Assembly: GCA_021646465.1 (NCBI GenBank)
Contig: SOET01000012.1
Coordinates: 32,909-96,908 of the forward strand
DNA from: Candidatus Kuenenia hertensis
Lineage (GTDB): Bacteria > Planctomycetota > Brocadiia > Brocadiales > Brocadiaceae
DNA length: 64,000 nucleotides
Reading direction: 5' to 3'
Shown: piece by piece, positions 25,278 through 36,900 of the stretch
Layout of the letters: each line of letters begins with the position of its first letter
How positions within the stretch are numbered: position 1 is the stretch's first letter
Position numbers and translations under genes: made by a program
The notes under the pieces: generated by a model
Databases searched by the model: none
The model's input: only the letters and a program-made list of their open reading frames with translations
Told to the model about the DNA's origin: nothing

Positions 25278-26186
25278 ATGCCCACAGACAATGATACCGT
25301 TGGGAACATTATTCACTGGGCTGCCAAAAAGCTGCAACATTGCGGCATTGATTCTCCCCGCTTGGATGCAGAGGTTATACTGTCACATCTGTTAGGCTGT
25401 GATCGCATAAGACTTCATACGTACCCGGACAAACCGTTACAACACATAATTGCATCACGTTATAAAAAGGCCATTCAGAGGCGGGCACAAAGGGTACCGC
25501 TTCAATATATTACCAACCATGCGGAATTTATGTCTTTAGACTTTTATGTCGACGAAAGGGTGCTTATACCGCGTCCGGAGACTGAATTGCTGGTAGAAGC
25601 GGTCATAAAAAAGGCAAAATGTTTCATCCATGAAGACGAAATTGTAATTATTGACATCGGTGTTGGAAGTGGGAATATTGCGATCTCTCTTGCCAAAAAT
25701 ATAGAGATTGCAAGAATATTTGCAATAGACATTTCTCCGGACGCATTAGTTATTGCAAAAATGAACGCACGAAAACACCAGGTGCTGGATAAAATTACAT
25801 TTCTCCACGGTGATGTATATGAACCATTAAAATCATGCAACAGTAAAACAAAAGCGCATTTCATCGTATCAAACCCACCCTATATAGCTTCAGCCGAATT
25901 ATCTTTGTTACAAAAGGAAGTAAGGGATTATGAACCGCTCACTGCACTTATCAGCGGCCATAGCGGGTTGGAAATATTTGAACGCATTCTGGCAGAAGCA
26001 AATTCCTGGCTCAGGCCGGCGGGGTTTCTCCTTTTTGAAGTAGCAGAAAAACAAGCACGCCAGGTCATAAAAATGATAAAAAATACAAACATCTTTACAT
26101 CAATACAGCGTATAAAAGATTACCAGAACATATCCCGCGTCCTTATTGCACAAAGGGAGGGTCACATTGGACAAAATCGTAATTGA
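25278..26186 (+). CDS. prmC: Release factor glutamine methyltransferase PrmC
   Basis: Methylates the Gln of the GGQ motif of release factors. The catalytic NPPY lies in FIVSNPPYIAS. The SAM-binding motif is IIDIGVGSGNIAISLA, and the N-terminal substrate-binding helices include DSPRLDAEVILSHLLGC. I prefer ATG 25278 (302 residues). A GTG at 25245, overlapping the prfA stop, would add 11 residues without family similarity. The 3' end overlaps the murA start region. Confidence 0.94.
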   Translation: MPTDNDTVGNIIHWAAKKLQHCGIDSPRLDAEVILSHLLGCDRIRLHTYPDKPLQHIIASRYKKAIQRRAQRVPLQYITNHAEFMSLDFYVDERVLIPRPETELLVEAVIKKAKCFIHEDEIVIIDIGVGSGNIAISLAKNIEIARIFAIDISPDALVIAKMNARKHQVLDKITFLHGDVYEPLKSCNSKTKAHFIVSNPPYIASAELSLLQKEVRDYEPLTALISGHSGLEIFERILAEANSWLRPAGFLLFEVAEKQARQVIKMIKNTNIFTSIQRIKDYQNISRVLIAQREGHIGQNRN

Positions 26187-27441
26187 AGGTGGGCGTCGCC
26201 TGGAAGGAAAAGTACGAATAAATGGGGCAAAAAATGCAGCGTTGCCAATTATGGCGGCATGTTTATTACTACACGGCCCTTCCCGCATAAAAGGAATACC
26301 TGATATTGTAGATATTCGAACGCAGATAAGAATATTGGAGAACCTCGGAGGTGAGATTCGGTATCTTGAAGATGGTTCCCTTGAGATAATATTTCGGGAT
26401 GGAGAAAATAAAGAAAAGGTTACGGCCCCTTACGATTTGGTCCGAAAAATGAGAGCATCCGTCTGTGTTTTGGGACCTTTACTCAGCAAGAGAGGCAATG
26501 CAAAGGTTTCATATCCGGGAGGTTGTGTTATCGGACAACGTCCTATAGATTTACATTTGAAAGGACTAAGCGCATTAGGCTCCAGCATTGAAACAAAGGA
26601 AGGGTACGTAATCGCCTCGGCAAACAAATTAAGAGGAACACGCATTTCCTTAAAGGGACAATACGGTACAACGGTATTGGGAACATGCAATGTTATGACC
26701 GCCGCAGTACTGGCAGAAGGCACAACAATCATTGATGATGCGGCATGCGAACCTGAAGTGCAGGATCTTGCTCATTTTCTTAATAAAGCCGGAGCTAAGA
26801 TTTCCGGAATAGGAAGCAATGCACTCACTATTGAAGGAGTTAAGGAATTACACGGTATAGACTATGAAATCATTCCAGACAGAATAGAAGCAGGAACCTT
26901 TATGATTGCCGGGGCGATAACGAGAGGAGAAATTACCCTGGAAAATGTCCGGGAGGATCACCTTGCCGCAACAATTGAAAAATTACGCGAAATCGGTGTG
27001 GAAATAACTACAAATGGAAATTATACCACGGTAAAAAGTAATAATGATTACCAACCCGCTAATATAACGACAATGCCCTACCCTGGATTGCCAACTGATA
27101 TGCAGGCACAATTTATGGCACTGCTTTGTACAGTATCCGGGAAAAGTGTAATTACCGAAGGAATATTCCCCGACAGATTCATCCACTCAGCGGAATTAAG
27201 AAGAATGGGGGCAGATATCCAGGTAGACGTCCCGTATGCCACAATAAACGGCACACCTTTTCTTTCGGGCGCGCACGTTATGGTATCTGATCTTCGTGCA
27301 GGCGCCGGGCTCGTCCTTGCGGGACTGGTAGCAAAAGGCACAACTCACATCCACCGTATCTACCATTTGGACAGGGGATATGAGCAACTTGAAAAACGGT
27401 TGTCTCAACTCGGCGCCAATATAACACGTGTTCAGGAATAA
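26167..27441 (+). CDS. murA: UDP-N-acetylglucosamine 1-carboxyvinyltransferase
   Basis: The first committed step of peptidoglycan synthesis: transfers enolpyruvate from PEP to UDP-GlcNAc. The start is TTG 26167, with AGGGAGG ideally placed before it and the protein starting MDKIVIEGG (424 residues). The active-site cysteine that fosfomycin attacks is present in YPGGCVIGQRPIDLH. NGAKNAALPI and EAGTFMIAGA are further marks. The start lies inside the end of prmC, so the two are coupled. Convergent nadE ends 19 bp away. Confidence 0.96.
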   Translation: MDKIVIEGGRRLEGKVRINGAKNAALPIMAACLLLHGPSRIKGIPDIVDIRTQIRILENLGGEIRYLEDGSLEIIFRDGENKEKVTAPYDLVRKMRASVCVLGPLLSKRGNAKVSYPGGCVIGQRPIDLHLKGLSALGSSIETKEGYVIASANKLRGTRISLKGQYGTTVLGTCNVMTAAVLAEGTTIIDDAACEPEVQDLAHFLNKAGAKISGIGSNALTIEGVKELHGIDYEIIPDRIEAGTFMIAGAITRGEITLENVREDHLAATIEKLREIGVEITTNGNYTTVKSNNDYQPANITTMPYPGLPTDMQAQFMALLCTVSGKSVITEGIFPDRFIHSAELRRMGADIQVDVPYATINGTPFLSGAHVMVSDLRAGAGLVLAGLVAKGTTHIHRIYHLDRGYEQLEKRLSQLGANITRVQE

Positions 27442-27460
27442 AATATTTCTGAATGGCCGT

Positions 27461-29104
27461 TTATTCGCCACTAAATTTATGCGCTATTGGCATTCGCCTG
27501 CCGGAACCGAATGCCTTTGAGGTTACTTTTATTCCCGGAGCCGCCTGGCGTCTCTTATATTCATTTCTGTTTACTTTTTGAATAATATCACGCACGATAG
27601 TTTCATCAAATCCCATACGAACAATTTCTTCTATACATTTTGATTCTTCAACGTATGCCTTTAATATTCCATCGAGAATGTCGTAAGGAGGCAGGCTGTC
27701 CTGATCGAGCTGGTTTGGTTTTAATTCCGCGGAAGGAGGTTTGTCTATAGTTTCCTGTGGTATTATCCTCTTTTTACGGTTCAGGTATTTAGCCAATTCA
27801 TACACCATGGTTTTCGGCACGTCTGAAATGAGTGCAAGTCCACCACTCATATCTCCGTACAATGTGCAATAGCCGATGGCCATCTCAGATTTATTTCCCG
27901 TTGAAAGAACAAGATACCCGTACTTATTGGACAAGGCCATGATAATATTGCCACGGATGCGTGCCTGTAAATTCTCTTCTGCTATATCAAAAGGGAGTCC
28001 CTTGAATTCCTCACGTAGAATCGTTTGGTAGCCATCAAACAAATCATTAATGAAAAATATTTTATAGTCAATGCCAAGGTTTTTTGAAAGTTGCACCGCA
28101 TCGTCAACACTGCCTGGTGAAGAAAATTGGGAAGGCATAATCACGCCGATTACATTTTCACCTCCCAATGCCTCTACGGCAAGAGCAGCGGTGACAGCCG
28201 AGTCAATACCGCCGCTTAATCCAATAACCACTTTTTTGAAACCACACTTTGCTACATAATCACGAAGCCCGAGAAGAAGCGTTTTCTGTACCGTTTCAAT
28301 AGGAGTAAATAATTGCGGTGAAACCTGTATTGCGGAATTTTCCAAATCTACAATGATCAAATCTTCCTCAAATGCTGCAGCCTGGGCAATGAGCTTGCCC
28401 TGCGCATTGATAACGGTACTGCTCCCGTCAAAAACAAGTTCGTCATTCCCTCCGACCTGGTTTACGTAGACAAAAGGAACCTTGTACTTCTTTGCATCAT
28501 GAGTGAGCATACGCAGCCGTATTGCATCGTGCTTTCCTACAGTAAAAGGAGACGCGGAGATGTTAATAATAACATTTGCCCCATTTGATATAAAATTTTC
28601 TATGGGATCTGTCTCATAAAGGGGGCGTGCCCAGAATTCTTCATCGTTCCATATATCCTCACAAATAGATATTCCAAGTGTGTAATTATTAAATTGGATT
28701 GGGGCAATGGAACATGCCGGTTCAAAATAACGTGATTCATCAAAAACATCATATGTCGGCAAAAGCGACTTATGGTGTACGGATACTGTTTCTTTGTCCT
28801 GGATAAACGCTGCTGCATTATGAACAAGTTTACCGTATGAATGTTTATTTTTATCAACAAACCCCACAATAGCAGCAATACCTGAAACATGTTGTTTTAT
28901 CTCATTTAATGCCTCCAGGTTACGCTCCACAAAGGCAGGAACGTCAAGAAAATCTTTTGGAGGATACCCGGTAACTGCCAATTCAGGAAAAATCACCAGG
29001 TCTCCTTTTTTCTTTTTTGCTTGTTCTATAAATGAACAAATTTTCCGTACATTATTTTCAAAATCACCTACGACAGGGTTAATTTGCGCGAGCGCTACTT
29101 TCAT
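27461..29104 (-). CDS. nadE: Glutamine-dependent NAD+ synthase
   Basis: Converts deamido-NAD to NAD+ with ATP and glutamine. It has 547 residues. The N-terminal amidase of the nitrilase fold (about 1-260) shows its triad in FPELAVTGYPP, HHKSLLPTYDVFDE and GISICEDIWND. The C-terminal synthase has the ATP P-loop VIGLSGGIDSAVTAALA and SEMAIGYCTLYGDMSGG. It is followed on the same strand (upstream) by pncB, the enzyme that makes nicotinate mononucleotide, so both ends of the NAD salvage route lie side by side. Confidence 0.96.
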   Translation of the reverse strand: MKVALAQINPVVGDFENNVRKICSFIEQAKKKKGDLVIFPELAVTGYPPKDFLDVPAFVERNLEALNEIKQHVSGIAAIVGFVDKNKHSYGKLVHNAAAFIQDKETVSVHHKSLLPTYDVFDESRYFEPACSIAPIQFNNYTLGISICEDIWNDEEFWARPLYETDPIENFISNGANVIINISASPFTVGKHDAIRLRMLTHDAKKYKVPFVYVNQVGGNDELVFDGSSTVINAQGKLIAQAAAFEEDLIIVDLENSAIQVSPQLFTPIETVQKTLLLGLRDYVAKCGFKKVVIGLSGGIDSAVTAALAVEALGGENVIGVIMPSQFSSPGSVDDAVQLSKNLGIDYKIFFINDLFDGYQTILREEFKGLPFDIAEENLQARIRGNIIMALSNKYGYLVLSTGNKSEMAIGYCTLYGDMSGGLALISDVPKTMVYELAKYLNRKKRIIPQETIDKPPSAELKPNQLDQDSLPPYDILDGILKAYVEESKCIEEIVRMGFDETIVRDIIQKVNRNEYKRRQAAPGIKVTSKAFGSGRRMPIAHKFSGE

Positions 29105-29182
29105 ATTTTCTTCGTAAGGAAAATTTTTTTATCATAGAAACACTTTTTTCGTATTACAATTGATTCTCTATACCTACAAACC

Positions 29183-30556
29183 TTAAGATATGTTTATCCT
29201 GCTCAGGAGATGCTCTGCTTCTCGTTTTTTTGCTTCTAATACCGCACTTTTTTTAACGGGATAATTTTCAGCGTTTTTGAGACGTTTGTATGGTTCCGGC
29301 AATTTGGCAATATTATCCAGTGCAGTACTTTGAATCTCCTCTAAAGACGGCAAAGTATAACAAATTTTGCCCTCTTTTACCACCTGTATCAGAAGGGGAA
29401 CGGTACCTCTCATCTCGTTCTCAAGCCCTATTATATCTTCAACAAAATTATTCTTATCAATAACCCGATATACTTGTTTTTTATATGGATAGGTAAGTTT
29501 GCCTTTACTAAACTTCATTTTGGGAATTGGTCTCCCGCCATGTTCCTGCTCGACTAATTTATAAATTCCCCCCAATGCGGGCGCATCCTTTGACGTCACC
29601 ATTTCAGTACCTACACCAAAGGAATCAATAGGAGCTTCATTTCTTAACAAATCGTCAATACGCTCCTCATTAAGATCACCGCTTGCAATTATTTTAACAT
29701 GATTCATCCTCTGGCTAGTTAAGATCTTTTTGACTTCTTTGCTCAGTTCCACCAGATTTCCACTATCGATACGTACTCCTTTAAGTTGTTCACCTATAGC
29801 GGCAGCATGTTTCGCCCCCACAAGAGTATCATAGGTATCAATAAGGAGTACCGTAGCGTCAGGAAAAATTTCATGATATTTACGGAACGACTCCACTTCA
29901 TTTTCAAAAACCATTACCCAGGAGTGAGCAATCGTACCAACAGTAGGTATGCCAAGTTCGTATGCTGCAAAAACGTTAGAGGTGCTTTTGCACCCTCCGA
30001 TAAAGCAAGCACGTGCAGCCAGAACCCCTGCCTGCGGACCGTGGGCGCGGCGTGTTCCGAAATCAATAACCTCATGTCCCCTGGAAGCATAAACGACTCT
30101 CGACGCCTTTGTTGCAATAGAACTCTGGAAATTAATAGTTGAAAGGATATACGTTTCGATAATTTGTGCTTCAATTACAGGAGCTGTTACTCTGATTATC
30201 GGTTCTTCAGCAAATATAATCGTTCCTTCGGGAATAGCAAACACATCACCACTGAAGGTAAAATTTTTCAGATATTCAAAGAAATCATCGCTCACGCGCC
30301 TGAAAGAGGGTTGTTGTCTGATAAACCGGAGAGCTTCAGGCGAAAAACGGACATGGGTAAGGTAGTGAAGCACCTGCTCTAATCCCGCAGTAATTATATA
30401 AGAGCGATTTTCCGGCAGGTGCCGAATATAAAATTCAAACGTTGCAATATCATGCATGCCGTGTTCAAAATACCCGGCAGCCATCGTAAGCTGATAAAAA
30501 TCGGTAACAATACCTAGTGAATTTTCAGGCAGAAAAAGGGATTTTGGTTCTTTCAT
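29183..30556 (-). CDS. pncB: Nicotinate phosphoribosyltransferase
   Basis: Makes nicotinate mononucleotide from nicotinate and PRPP for NAD salvage. It has 457 residues. Family marks are TDFYQLTMAAGYFEHG at the N terminus, EVIDFGTRRAHGPQAG, the histidine in GTIAHSWVMVFENE, VRIDSGNLVELS and SFGVGTEMVTSKDAPALGG. It is spaced 78 bp from nadE, so the two may be one transcript. Confidence 0.95.
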   Translation of the reverse strand: MKEPKSLFLPENSLGIVTDFYQLTMAAGYFEHGMHDIATFEFYIRHLPENRSYIITAGLEQVLHYLTHVRFSPEALRFIRQQPSFRRVSDDFFEYLKNFTFSGDVFAIPEGTIIFAEEPIIRVTAPVIEAQIIETYILSTINFQSSIATKASRVVYASRGHEVIDFGTRRAHGPQAGVLAARACFIGGCKSTSNVFAAYELGIPTVGTIAHSWVMVFENEVESFRKYHEIFPDATVLLIDTYDTLVGAKHAAAIGEQLKGVRIDSGNLVELSKEVKKILTSQRMNHVKIIASGDLNEERIDDLLRNEAPIDSFGVGTEMVTSKDAPALGGIYKLVEQEHGGRPIPKMKFSKGKLTYPYKKQVYRVIDKNNFVEDIIGLENEMRGTVPLLIQVVKEGKICYTLPSLEEIQSTALDNIAKLPEPYKRLKNAENYPVKKSAVLEAKKREAEHLLSRINIS

Positions 30557-30706
30557 TGGTAGGGAAGAGGAAATTTATCGGTTGATTTTCTCTATTTTTT
30601 ACAGAACGTTTTTTCCCAAATTAAATATATTATCAAATATTTGCCAGTATATAGAAAGATTGATGTTTCTTCTTTATAGAAATTTTAAATTCCCTGTTTT
30701 TTACGG

Positions 30707-31663
30707 TTACTTAGGCATAATACCAGTAAAAATCTTTTTCAGCAATACTTCTTTATCCTTTTCAATCTGCCGTTTTAGTTCTTCAATGGACCCGAAGGGT
30801 GTTTCATCTCTGATTTTGAAGAGAAATTGTACTTCGAGGTCTTCCCCATAAATTGATTCGTGAAAGTCAAGAATGTGTGTTTCTATTTCCATTGTTTCAT
30901 CTTCACTTGAAAATAATTCTTTCGAAAAAGTTGGCCGTACGCCGATATTGGTTAATGCCAGGTATTCCTTTTCCTTCCAGCAAACTTTTGTGGCGTAAAC
31001 GCCTTGTGGCGGCCTGATTTCGTGGTGTAAATCCAAATTTGCCGTAGGATATCCCAGAGTCGTACCTCTGCCCGATTTTCTTACAACGGTTCCCAAAATA
31101 GAAACAGGTCTTCCAAGCATGACCTCTGCCTTCTCAAGAGAGCCTTCCTGAATGGCTTTTCGAATAATAGTACTACTGATAACCTGTCCCTCATATGTTT
31201 CCGGGGGACATTCGTATGCTTCATAATGGTATTTACCGGCTAATTCCTTCACGAGTTTGATATTCCCGCTTCTATTCTTTCCGAAATGACAATTAAAACC
31301 AAGCACTATGCATTCCAAACCTAACTTTTTTACCAGTATGTCTTTTATAAAATCTTCCGCCTCTGTTTGCGCCAGAGTGTCGTCAAATGGCAATATCAAC
31401 GTATAATCAACGCCAAGACGTTGAAATAATACCAGGCGATGAGACAGGGAAGTAATAAAAAAGGGGGATTTGTTTTCCAGAAGAATTCTTGGGTGAATAT
31501 TGAAGGTAATGACAACAGAGTTTCCTCCCTTCTCAGAGGCCAAACGTTTTGTGTATTCAATAATTTTCTGATGTCCGCGATGCACACCATCAAAAACACC
31601 AAGTGTGACTACAGGATTATGAATTTTTCTTTTCAGTTCATTTATGCTGTAAATTTTTTCCAA
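30707..31663 (-). CDS. ribF: Bifunctional riboflavin kinase / FAD synthetase
   Basis: Makes FMN and then FAD from riboflavin. It has 318 residues. The N-terminal adenylyltransferase shows LGVFDGVHRGHQKII and ISSTIIRKAIQEG. The C-terminal kinase shows GRGTTLGYPTANL and GVYATKV, with ALTNIGVRPTF. No FMN riboswitch is seen before it. The product feeds the flavin-rich nqr complex in the same window, though that is general metabolism, not a proven link. Confidence 0.95.
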   Translation of the reverse strand: MEKIYSINELKRKIHNPVVTLGVFDGVHRGHQKIIEYTKRLASEKGGNSVVITFNIHPRILLENKSPFFITSLSHRLVLFQRLGVDYTLILPFDDTLAQTEAEDFIKDILVKKLGLECIVLGFNCHFGKNRSGNIKLVKELAGKYHYEAYECPPETYEGQVISSTIIRKAIQEGSLEKAEVMLGRPVSILGTVVRKSGRGTTLGYPTANLDLHHEIRPPQGVYATKVCWKEKEYLALTNIGVRPTFSKELFSSEDETMEIETHILDFHESIYGEDLEVQFLFKIRDETPFGSIEELKRQIEKDKEVLLKKIFTGIMPK

Positions 31664-31870
31664 TAACTGCTCCCTCTACGCTACTGTTTTAAGCATAACC
31701 ATAAAATATCGGCAAGAAAAAATTTAATGTGTTTTTTCAGAAAATATATGGTATTAACATACCGAGGCAAGGATTTCTAAAATTTTTTGATGTGGCGTTA
31801 AACGCAAGCGGCAACAATTATCGTATGCAACGTATATTTCATTACGAGTATTATTGCCATACAAAACGCT

Positions 31871-33637
31871 TCATTGGAATTTTGTGTAAATTTCCATATG
31901 TTTGTTCATATCCGTTTTCCATGCGTTCAGGAATGCTTCCTGTTTTTCGTATAAAAACCGTTTCGCTACATTTTCCCTGGTTTTTTCAAAAAGAGATTTA
32001 TCAGCAGGTTCTCTTTCAATTACATTAAAGATATAACATGCTTTTTCATCGGCAATTTCTACCGCAAAAGCTACTTCACCCGGTTTTAATTCAAACGCCT
32101 TTTTTGCAAGATTGGGGCGATCCGCATTGAGCGCCTCAATATAACGTGAATCTTTGTCAAAAAGTTTAATAGGACGTTTAATGTAATCAGTTTCACATAT
32201 CAGAAAATCTTTTTGGCTATATTCATCGTTAATTAATTTCACAATATCATCAAATGCAGTAGTGGTTGAACCGGAGCTGTTTATATATTTTTCTGCTACT
32301 TCTTTTGATTTTTGCAAACCCTTTTCTATTGTAAAGTCTTGCACAACCTTATTTTTAATCTCATTAAAAGGAGCAGGGGCAGGATATTTTTTATCGATCA
32401 CTTGCAGAATAACGAATCCCTCGACAAACTCGAGAGGCATGGACGGTTCAAATTTTTCTCTGTCAAAAGCAACATCCACCACCTTGTCAGAGCCTGGGAA
32501 GATTTCCCAGAAATCTTTTTCAGAAAGAAACTCGCTTTTTGATTCCTTTCCGGCAGGAATGGTACAGGTTAATTGATATTTACCGGCAAGATCGCTAAAG
32601 CTCGGGCGGTATTCCTTGTCTATGCTCGCATATATTTCTTCATCCACCTTATTTATTACTTCTAATGCCTTTTCCCTAGCCTTTTGCTTCGCGATTGTTT
32701 TCCGAATTTCATCCTTTACCTCATCAAGCAATTTGTATGCGGGTTTTTCGGTGATCTCTTTTTCTTTTGTATCGTTTTCAGCGGTCGTATCCGTTTTATC
32801 TTCTTTATCTTCCTGAGCAGAATGTTTTTCATTTTTTACTTCTGGCGATTCGATTTTATATTGTAATTCCTTATTATCCTCGTAATACTTTTTTACCTCT
32901 TCTTCCGTTACCTTTACAAGCGCTTCCATATCATCAAATTTGGCTATTACGCATTCTATTTTTACCATTTCAGGAAGCATATAGCCGGGAGTGCCACTAT
33001 GTTCATCGTTCTCTTTGTTTTTATATTTATTATAAAACGCAACAAGTTCTTCTTCATTTACCTGAACTGAGTCCGCAAAATCGCTTGCCTTTAATGCCAG
33101 GATTTTTAGTTTTACCTGCTCATTTTCCAAAGAAAACCGGTGCCAGAGTTCCTCACTTGTTATTTTTGCAGATGCGCGTAACAGAGATTCCAGTTTTTCA
33201 ACCAGTAGGGCTTCCCTGATTGTACGTTGTATTTGATCAGGATTAAGTCTGAAGGTATTACACAAAAACTGCATGAGCCTCGTTCTGTCGATATCCGGAT
33301 TCTGCCCGAAAACCTGAAAAGTAATTCTCCTTAAACCGTCTTCAACTTCCGGATTGGTTATCATTAATCCCATTTGATTTGCCTTTTCAACCATCAGAAG
33401 CTGCTTCCAGATTATGGGAATAATAGATTCCTGCGATTGCGGGAAAAACAACCTCTGCCACCTGATTGCCATATCGCTGAATTCATCCTGAGTAATCTTT
33501 CTTCCCAATACTTTACCTATGGGTTTTTTGGGAATCAGTTCCATTGCGGAATAGCTTATACCCCAAACAGAAACGGCAAATATCATGATAATATAAACGA
33601 TTTTTTGATTCTTTCGCAGCCAGGAAGTGGATACCAT
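31871..33637 (-). CDS. PpiD/SurA-like membrane-anchored folding factor
   Basis: A 588-residue envelope protein. A short cytoplasmic start and one membrane anchor (residues about 13-32, IVYIIMIFAVSVWGISYSA) are followed by a SurA_N-like helical domain (ITNPEVEDGLRRITFQVFG, ALLVEKLESLL). A long charged middle has an Asp/Glu/Lys-rich low-complexity run near 270-300. The C-terminal part has a weak parvulin-like pattern (GEVAFAVEIADEKACYIFNVIERE). Overall this is the PpiD layout. PPIase activity is doubtful because the parvulin motifs are poor. An AAGAGG SD precedes the start. Confidence 0.75.
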   Translation of the reverse strand: MVSTSWLRKNQKIVYIIMIFAVSVWGISYSAMELIPKKPIGKVLGRKITQDEFSDMAIRWQRLFFPQSQESIIPIIWKQLLMVEKANQMGLMITNPEVEDGLRRITFQVFGQNPDIDRTRLMQFLCNTFRLNPDQIQRTIREALLVEKLESLLRASAKITSEELWHRFSLENEQVKLKILALKASDFADSVQVNEEELVAFYNKYKNKENDEHSGTPGYMLPEMVKIECVIAKFDDMEALVKVTEEEVKKYYEDNKELQYKIESPEVKNEKHSAQEDKEDKTDTTAENDTKEKEITEKPAYKLLDEVKDEIRKTIAKQKAREKALEVINKVDEEIYASIDKEYRPSFSDLAGKYQLTCTIPAGKESKSEFLSEKDFWEIFPGSDKVVDVAFDREKFEPSMPLEFVEGFVILQVIDKKYPAPAPFNEIKNKVVQDFTIEKGLQKSKEVAEKYINSSGSTTTAFDDIVKLINDEYSQKDFLICETDYIKRPIKLFDKDSRYIEALNADRPNLAKKAFELKPGEVAFAVEIADEKACYIFNVIEREPADKSLFEKTRENVAKRFLYEKQEAFLNAWKTDMNKHMEIYTKFQ

Positions 33638-33769
33638 TATTTTCCTCTTAAATTTTATAAAATCCCTGTGATGAAAGCTAAAATTATGACAAATATAATA
33701 TATTATCTGTTCTTCTGATAATTATCAAATGCTTTTTTGCTTATTCGCGGATTGAAAAAGCAAATTTTC

Positions 33770-33798
33770 TTGATAAATCCACACCTTCACTTTATACT
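33770..33798 (+). promoter_or_regulatory. Promoter candidate for the S41 peptidase gene
   Basis: A TTGATA -35 (33770-33775), a 17-bp spacer and a TATACT -10 (33793-33798), 200 bp before the ATG at 33999. The divergent gap 33638-33998 otherwise shows nothing coding. A 5' leader of about 190 nt would result. Confidence 0.55.
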
Positions 33799-33998
33799 TA
33801 ATCTGGTTATTTTAATGTAAATTCTATGGTTACGGTAATTGTTATTCTATGATTTCATGCCTTATCACTCTCCTTCAACCAATGAATCATTGTCATTCAA
33901 CAGTTTCCGTCTTATCTTCCATATTCTTTATTCTTTAGTATTAAGTAAGGATAGATTACATTGAGCAATGCGGTTTTTTGATCAAAAAGGAAATATTC

Positions 33999-36900
33999 AT
34001 GAGATTAAAGTATCCATTTAAATATTTATTAATTCTAATTATTTCCCTCTCTTCCGTCTCCGGCCTTTTTGTTGTTTTAAATAAAACATTCGGTTTGGAA
34101 CCCCACTTTGAAAACCTTTCAGAAAAAGAAGATTCTGAATATAAATTCCGCCTACAGGGAATTGTCCTTTCCTATATTAATCGCCTGTATGTGGACCCTG
34201 ACCGCATTGATAATATAGAAATGATTAAAGGCGCCCTCGATTGGCAGGAAAGAGTCATACCAGAAGTATTGACCGATTACTCGGAAGAGAAAAAGACGGA
34301 AACCGTTACGGTGGACAATGTTTCAAAGACATTTGATTTATCTGAAGTTCGTCGCTCCAAAGATGTTTTCAGACTATTACAGGAATCCCTCGATTTTATC
34401 AACAAACACCGGGAAGAGGACGAATCTCTTACCGCCAGCGATGTTGAATATACCGCAATCAACGGAATGCTGACGCAACTTGATCCGCATTCTATTATTT
34501 TGCCGCCAAAACAATTCGATGAATTTAAAATTGGCACTACGGGCAAGTTCGGCGGTCTCGGAATGGTGGTTGGCATTCGGGATGGTGCTCTGACGGTAAT
34601 TTCTCCAATTGAAGGAACTCCTGCTGCAAGGGTAGGAATAAAAGCAGGAGACAAAATTGTGGAAATTGACGGGGAATCGACCGTAGACATGGATCTAACA
34701 GAATCAGTGGGGAAATTGCGGGGCGATCCCGGTTCAACTGTTACGCTTTCTGTCTTAAAATATAAAGCGGTTCAGACGAAACTCATCACCCTTAAGCGGG
34801 AAATAATAGTAATTCCAACAGTAGAATCCGCATCTGTCGAAGGAGGTTACGGTTACGTAAGAATTAGAAATTTTCAGGACGACACTGCTCAGTGCCTTAA
34901 TGATCAGTTAAAACAACTAAACAAGGCAAACAATAAAATTAAAGGGCTCATTATTGATCTGCGTAACAATTCAGGCGGATTATTAGACCAGGCGATCAAG
35001 GTGTCTGATAAATTCCTTGAAAGCGGTGCTATTGTCGTTACCGTTGGGCCAGGAGGCCATCCCAGAGAAGTAGTAGACGCCAAAAAAGCAAATACTGACG
35101 AGGAATTTTATCCTATAGTTGTACTTGTTGATGCAGGAAGCGCTTCCGGCGCTGAAATTGTTGCCGGTGCACTGAAAGAAAACAACCGTGCAATAATCGT
35201 TGGTGATAGAACATTTGGCAAGGGATCAGTTCAGCAGCTTATTGAGTTAATGGATGGTTCGGCGTTAAAATTAACCATTGCAAAATACCTTACACCTCTT
35301 TTTACCGATATTCAATCCTTTGGCATTACGCCCGACATACAGCTTATCCCGGTAATCGCAGAAGAGGAGAACATCAATCTTTTTCATGGCATTACGGCTA
35401 TCAGAGAAGAAGATCTGAAAAAACATTTAGATGACCATCATAAAGAAGAAATCCCTTTCGCCACAGTTAAGTACTTCCATGAAACAAATGAAAAAGAGGA
35501 AATCGAGGCCGCCGGAAAAGAGGATGAGGAGAAAGTGACGGAAGATGAAGACCCTTACAAACTCCCTGATTTTGATAAAGACTTCCACATTACCTTTGCC
35601 AAAAAATTATTGGCAAATGCAACTACCTGGAAAAAGGATGAGGGTTTTCTGCAAAATTCTCTGCCAATCATAGAAACAATCTCCGAACAGGAAGAGAAGA
35701 AAATAGCACAGGCTCTCGAGGACTTGGGTATTGACTGGTCAGAAGGAATAAATGAAGGTGCATCCACCACAAATATTTCTCTTTTAACAAACCCCGCAAA
35801 TAAGCAGGTAAAAGCAGGTGAAAAATTTACAATTACGGTAACTATTGAGAATACTGGGGATAAACCGCTCTATCAATTGCGTGGAATTTCTTCGAGCAAA
35901 AATGGCCTGTATGATAAGCATGAATTTATTTTTGGGAAAATAGACAAAGGAAGCAAAAAATCATACACCAAAACAATAGAAATACCAAAAAATTCCCTGG
36001 ACCGGGAAGATGAAATTACCATTAAATTTGAGGAATTAAATCAAAACAATCCTGAAGATCTCAATTTCACTGTGGTTACAGAGGCGTTACCCCGGCCGCT
36101 TTTTGCCTTTTCGTATCAGATTTTAGATCCTGCAATAAATTCTTCGGGCAAGAACAACAATGATGGATTAATAAGCAAAGGTGAAAACATTACTCTCCTC
36201 GTAATGGTAAAAAACATGGGAAAAGGAATTGCCGAAAAAACCGTGGCTACTCTCAGAAATTTAAGTGATAAAGAGGTATTTGTAGAAAAGGGAAGAATAG
36301 AAATTGGTCAATTAAATCCGGGAGAAATCAAGGAAGCTGAACTAACTTTCACCGTAAAAGAAACAATTTCCTCTAAAGAATTTAATATGGACATTATTAT
36401 TTCTGACTCTATTTTCGGTACATTTTTGAGTAATAAATTAAATTTCCCGGTAGTTGCAAGCACACAGAAGATGGTATCGGACTCCAAACTATTAAAGATA
36501 AATAAAAACCATATCCCGCTTTATGGGGGAATGTCGTTCGACTCCCCTGTCTTGTCAATGATGAATGAAGGTACAATTCTCAAGTCCAATGCAAAAAACC
36601 CTGATTGGTACAGAACGGAACTTCCCAATAACCGCTACGGTTGGGTATCCGTAAAGGATGTAACGGTAATAAGTAACTCCGGGGAATCACCCGGCGAACT
36701 CGAAACGTTTATACAGCGGGTACCTCCCTCCATTTCTCTGGATAGCATACCAAATATTTTATTCGGAGAGGAACAATTCACCCTTTCTGCGCTTGTAAAA
36801 GACGATTCCCAGGTAAAACACGCTTACGTACTGGTAAATAATGATAAAATCTTTTTCAAGTCCAATAAATATTTAAGCCCAAAACAACAGGCATCATTAA